A stretch of DNA of 7,322 nt. It comes from an archaeon (GTDB taxonomy: Archaea > Iainarchaeota > Iainarchaeia > Iainarchaeales > Iainarchaeaceae). The notes under the pieces were generated by a model that ran no database searches, was not told the origin of the DNA, and saw only the letters and a list, made by a program, of their open reading frames with translations. Below are positions 5,324-7,322 of the stretch, in pieces. The stretch is from contig SBBR01000025.1 of NCBI GenBank assembly GCA_005239615.1, positions 1 to 7,322 of the forward strand, given 5' to 3'. The stretch's first letter is position 1, and each line of letters begins with the position of its first letter. The position numbers and the translations under genes are program-made.

Positions 5324-5743
5324 TCATGCCTGGCGCGCCCTTGCCCTTATTTTCGTGGTCTTGTACTCTTCAGGGAGATAAGGTTCCAGCCTCACTATTT
5401 TCGCCTTGATTCCGCGTTTCGAAAGCTTCTCCCGGAGCTCCCAGTCGCTTGGTCGCTGGTCATAGCCAAGAGCCACAACATCAGGCTTCACCCTCTCCAC
5501 GCTTTTGATCATGTCGTCCTCAAATCCGACGAATGCCTGGTCCACGAAGCGCAGCGCTCCCACCACTTCCTTGCGCTGCTGCTGGCTGTTCATTGGCAAC
5601 CTGCCCTTCACCTTCACGACATTCTTGTCGGTCGCGACCACGACAACAAGCCTTTCACCGAGGACCTTTGCCTGCTGGAGGTAACTTATGTGCCCCGGGT
5701 GGAGGATATCAAAGGTGCCGAACGCTAGCACTGTTTTTGGCAT
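5324..5743 (-). CDS. ribL: FAD synthetase (FMN adenylyltransferase) RibL
   Basis: RibL transfers AMP from ATP (or CMP from CTP) to FMN to make FAD, the last step of archaeal flavin cofactor synthesis. The 139-residue protein is one nucleotidyltransferase domain. It opens MPKTVLAFGTFDILHPGHIS with the HxGH nucleotide-binding motif at H15-H18, has VVVVATDKNV (33-42) after the second helix, a GYDQR loop in the middle, and a TTKIR signature near the end. Length and order match archaeal RibL of about 140-150 residues. Glycerol-3-phosphate or similar cytidylyltransferases share the fold and cannot be fully excluded. The protein has no cysteine, although the Methanocaldococcus enzyme is known as thiol-sensitive. 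The start at 5743 fits an almost leaderless message from the TATA-like box at 5767-5773. Its stop is 51 bases from that of alaS. Confidence 0.85.
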   Translation of the reverse strand: MPKTVLAFGTFDILHPGHISYLQQAKVLGERLVVVVATDKNVVKVKGRLPMNSQQQRKEVVGALRFVDQAFVGFEDDMIKSVERVKPDVVALGYDQRPSDWELREKLSKRGIKAKIVRLEPYLPEEYKTTKIRARARQA

Positions 5744-5766
5744 GACTAAGATTTGCTGCGGAAGTG

Positions 5767-5773
5767 TTTAATT
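5767..5773 (-). promoter_or_regulatory. TATA box of ribL
   Basis: The minus strand reads aattaaa. Initiation about 25 bases on falls at 5743-5746, so the ribL message is probably leaderless. Confidence 0.5.
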
Positions 5774-5852
5774 GGTTTGGATGGCAATTGCGCAGGCGGT
5801 GTGGTCATTTGCCATTGGCTATGCAGTTCACGGGCAGCCATGTCACATTAAG

Positions 5853-5860
5853 TTTTAATT
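5853..5860 (+). promoter_or_regulatory. TATA box of the 50-aa membrane protein gene
   Basis: The sequence ttttaatt, preceded by aag, predicts initiation near 5880-5884. This coincides with the ATG at 5884 and argues for a leaderless start there rather than at the in-frame codons upstream. Confidence 0.5.
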
Positions 5861-5883
5861 CCTGGCTGCACTTTTTAGTGGTA

Positions 5884-6036
5884 ATGGTTTCCAACGCCAC
5901 GAAGTTCGGCATCATTCTTATTGGCGGGCTATTGCTCGGCTTCATAGGCTGGGGCATAATACTAACTGTTATGGGCCAGAAGGAGCAAATTGTGAGGGCC
6001 CTTCAAAAGCTCGTGGTTTTGCCTAACCCTATTTAA
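5884..6036 (+). CDS. Small single-helix membrane protein (50 aa)
   Basis: I do not recognise this protein. It starts MVSNATKFG, followed by one strongly hydrophobic Gly-rich helix (about residues 8-31, including IILIGGLLLGFIGWGIILTV), then a short basic, amphipathic tail with QKEQIVRALQKLVV and the end PNPI. One membrane segment with GxxxG-like spacing suggests a helix that can pack against another; no catalytic residue is visible. The same frame is open back to a GTG at 5764 and an ATG at 5821, but the TATA box at 5853-5860 puts transcription initiation at the ATG of 5884, so I chose that start. The stop codon lies inside the TATA box of tyrS. A role is not inferable. Confidence 0.6.
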   Translation: MVSNATKFGIILIGGLLLGFIGWGIILTVMGQKEQIVRALQKLVVLPNPI

Positions 6037-6038
6037 AA
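6031..6038 (+). promoter_or_regulatory. TATA box of tyrS
   Basis: The sequence atttaaaa predicts initiation at about 6059-6061, exactly the tyrS ATG, so the tyrS message is probably leaderless. The box includes the TAA stop (6034-6036) of the preceding microprotein gene. Confidence 0.6.
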
Positions 6039-6058
6039 CCCTTTTCCGCCAAATCTGA

Positions 6059-7237
6059 ATGATTCCAATGGATACGGAGCAGCGCCTCTCTTTAATTCGC
6101 GAGGTTGGCGAGGAAATAATAACCGGCGAAGACCTCCGTGCCCTTCTTTCGCAGAAAAAGAGGCCAATCGCCTACGACGGATTCGAGCCATCTGGCAAAA
6201 TCCACATAGCACAGGGCATCCTCCGCGCGATAAACGTCAACAAGATGACCCGCGCCGGCTGCCGCTTCAAGCTCTTTGTCGCGGACTGGCACGCGTGGGC
6301 CAACAACAAGTACAGCGGCGACCTCGCAAAAATACAGAAGGCTGGCGAGTACATGGTTGAGGTGTGGAAGGTAGCAGGCATGGACATGGAGAACGTGGAG
6401 TTCGTGTGGGCCTCCGAGTTCATCGAGGATAAGGACTACTGGGCGAAGGTAATGAAAATCGCAACGCACACAACGCTCAATCGCGCCATGCGCTGCAGCC
6501 AGATAATGGGGCGCAGCGAGAGCGACAACCTCCACGCCTCGCAGATACTCTATCCATGCATGCAAGCAGCTGACATCTTCCACCTTGGGGCCGACATCGC
6601 ACAGCTCGGCATGGACCAGAGGAAGGTGAACGTGCTCGCGCGGGAAATAGGCCCATCGCTCGGTTACTGGAAGCCGGTCGCGGTGCACCACCACATGCTC
6701 ATGGGGCTCACGCCGCCTGAATCTTCCACACAAGGCCAAAGTCCAGGCGCCTTGGGTGTTGGCGATGGTGGAAATGTGGCTGCGGAGAGCAAAATCGACC
6801 GAACGATTGCGCTCAAGATGTCAAAGTCCAAACCCGACTCGGCGATTTTCATGACTGATTCGAAGGAGGAAATTCTCCGCAAGATGAACAAGGCATACTG
6901 CCCTGAGAAAAGCGCCGAGGACAACCCTGTGCTGGAGTACTGCAAATTCATTGTTTTCGAAAAACTCGGGGAAGGCAAAGGTGGGAGCGGGGTTGCTGCC
7001 AGGTCTTCCGGCGGGCAGGCCTTCGAGGTAGAGCGCCCTGCAAAGTTCGGCGGGAATGTTGCATTCAATTCGTATGCAGAGTTGGAGGCTGATTTTGTTG
7101 CGGGCAAGCTCCACCCTATGGACCTGAAGGCTGCGGCCGCAAGGTACATCGACTCATTCATCGAGCCTGTTCGGGCGCATTTTGAGAAGAACGCGAAGGC
7201 GGGAAAGCTGCTGCGGGAACTGAATAATTTAGGGTGA
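6059..7237 (+). CDS. tyrS: Tyrosyl-tRNA synthetase, archaeal/eukaryotic type
   Basis: This class Ic enzyme charges tRNA-Tyr in the cytosol. The HIGH-equivalent motif is HIAQ (H49-Q52) within EPSGKIHIAQG, and the KMSKS loop is residues 253-257. The tyrosine pocket is visible as Y39, then Y165, Q169 and D172 in YPCMQAADI, with the same spacing as in the Methanocaldococcus enzyme; this separates it from tryptophanyl-tRNA synthetase. The anticodon-binding part holds KAYCP (279-282), ERPAKFGG (325-332) and LHPMDLK (351-357). At 392 residues it is longer than the usual 305-375. The extra length is partly two Gly/Ser-rich inserts (about 218-251 and 301-324) and a short helical tail. The first ATG fits the leaderless promoter; the ATG at 6068 is the alternative. 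Confidence 0.96.
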   Translation: MIPMDTEQRLSLIREVGEEIITGEDLRALLSQKKRPIAYDGFEPSGKIHIAQGILRAINVNKMTRAGCRFKLFVADWHAWANNKYSGDLAKIQKAGEYMVEVWKVAGMDMENVEFVWASEFIEDKDYWAKVMKIATHTTLNRAMRCSQIMGRSESDNLHASQILYPCMQAADIFHLGADIAQLGMDQRKVNVLAREIGPSLGYWKPVAVHHHMLMGLTPPESSTQGQSPGALGVGDGGNVAAESKIDRTIALKMSKSKPDSAIFMTDSKEEILRKMNKAYCPEKSAEDNPVLEYCKFIVFEKLGEGKGGSGVAARSSGGQAFEVERPAKFGGNVAFNSYAELEADFVAGKLHPMDLKAAAARYIDSFIEPVRAHFEKNAKAGKLLRELNNLG

Positions 7238-7264
7238 ATTCCAGTTTTCGCCAAAATTGGCCGA

Positions 7265-7270
7265 TTTTTT
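7265..7270 (+). terminator. T-run terminator of tyrS
   Basis: Six consecutive T begin 27 bases after the tyrS stop, in a stretch with no other gene on this strand. A second T6 tract (7290-7296 region) follows and could be a backup. Confidence 0.5.
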
Positions 7271-7287
7271 CCAGAAACCCATCAGGA

Positions 7288-7322
7288 TTATTTTTTCATT
7301 GCCCTGTAGAATGCCTCCTGAG
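7288..7322 (-). CDS. Probable C-terminal tail of a minus-strand gene (partial)
   Basis: Read on the minus strand, the window edge gives QEAFYRAMKK followed by TAA at 7288-7290. The composition looks like a normal soluble protein end, and a convergent gene here would match the arrangement of alaS and ribL. Only 10 residues are visible, so neither the frame nor the identity is secure. Confidence 0.35.
   Translation of the reverse strand, partial: QEAFYRAMKK

Noticed and set aside
5297..5745. Plus-strand ORFs opposite ribL
   Set aside because: The minus strand encodes a recognisable RibL with an HxGH motif; the plus-strand frames are its shadows.
5764..5883. N-terminal extension of the 50-aa membrane protein (GTG 5764 or ATG 5821)
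   Set aside because: The TATA box at 5853-5860 would lie inside the coding sequence, and the extension (FNWFGWQLRRRCGHLPL) has no supporting promoter of its own.
1..7322. tRNA genes, CRISPR array, insertion sequence, toxin-antitoxin or defence genes
   Set aside because: I looked for T-loop (ggttcaaatcc-like) signatures, regularly spaced repeats, transposase motifs and paired inverted ends and saw none.

Overview
The window looks archaeal. The alanyl- and tyrosyl-tRNA synthetases are of the archaeal type. The nucleotidyltransferase is the short archaeal FAD synthetase (RibL) rather than bacterial RibF. The RNase P RNA keeps the universal core. Most genes have an A/T-only TATA-like box about 25 bases before an inferred start with no leader or a short one, and several end in T-runs. 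Single-gene transcription units, small orphan proteins and short intergenic gaps would fit a small-genome (DPANN-like) archaeon, but that placement is inference and no rRNA is present to test it.

Layout from left to right. A RecA/KaiC-like ATPase runs off the left edge (minus, 1-150), divergent from a 113-residue coiled-coil protein (335-676, plus). A T-rich convergent zone (677-882) separates that from an unrecognised basic minus-strand gene (883-1235) that is readable only with one frameshift. Next come a 51-residue basic microprotein (1359-1514, plus) and the RNase P RNA gene rnpB (about 1584-2067, plus) with its own promoter and T-rich terminator. A charged 100-residue orphan (2231-2533, minus) is divergent from alaS (2684-5272, plus). 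alaS converges on ribL (5324-5743, minus). A 50-residue one-helix membrane protein (5884-6036, plus) is followed by tyrS (6059-7237, plus), and the tail of another minus gene probably enters at the right edge.

The recognisable genes are translation and tRNA-maturation functions (RNase P RNA, AlaRS, TyrRS) plus a flavin-cofactor enzyme. They are neighbours but do not form an operon: nearly every gene has its own promoter and strand changes are frequent. I see no mobile element, CRISPR array, tRNA gene or defence system, and nothing that amounts to a new multi-gene system. The points most worth a second look are the three tandem-G.A hairpin modules in rnpB, the Gly/Ser-rich insertions in both synthetases, the frameshifted small gene, and the promoter-supported microproteins.
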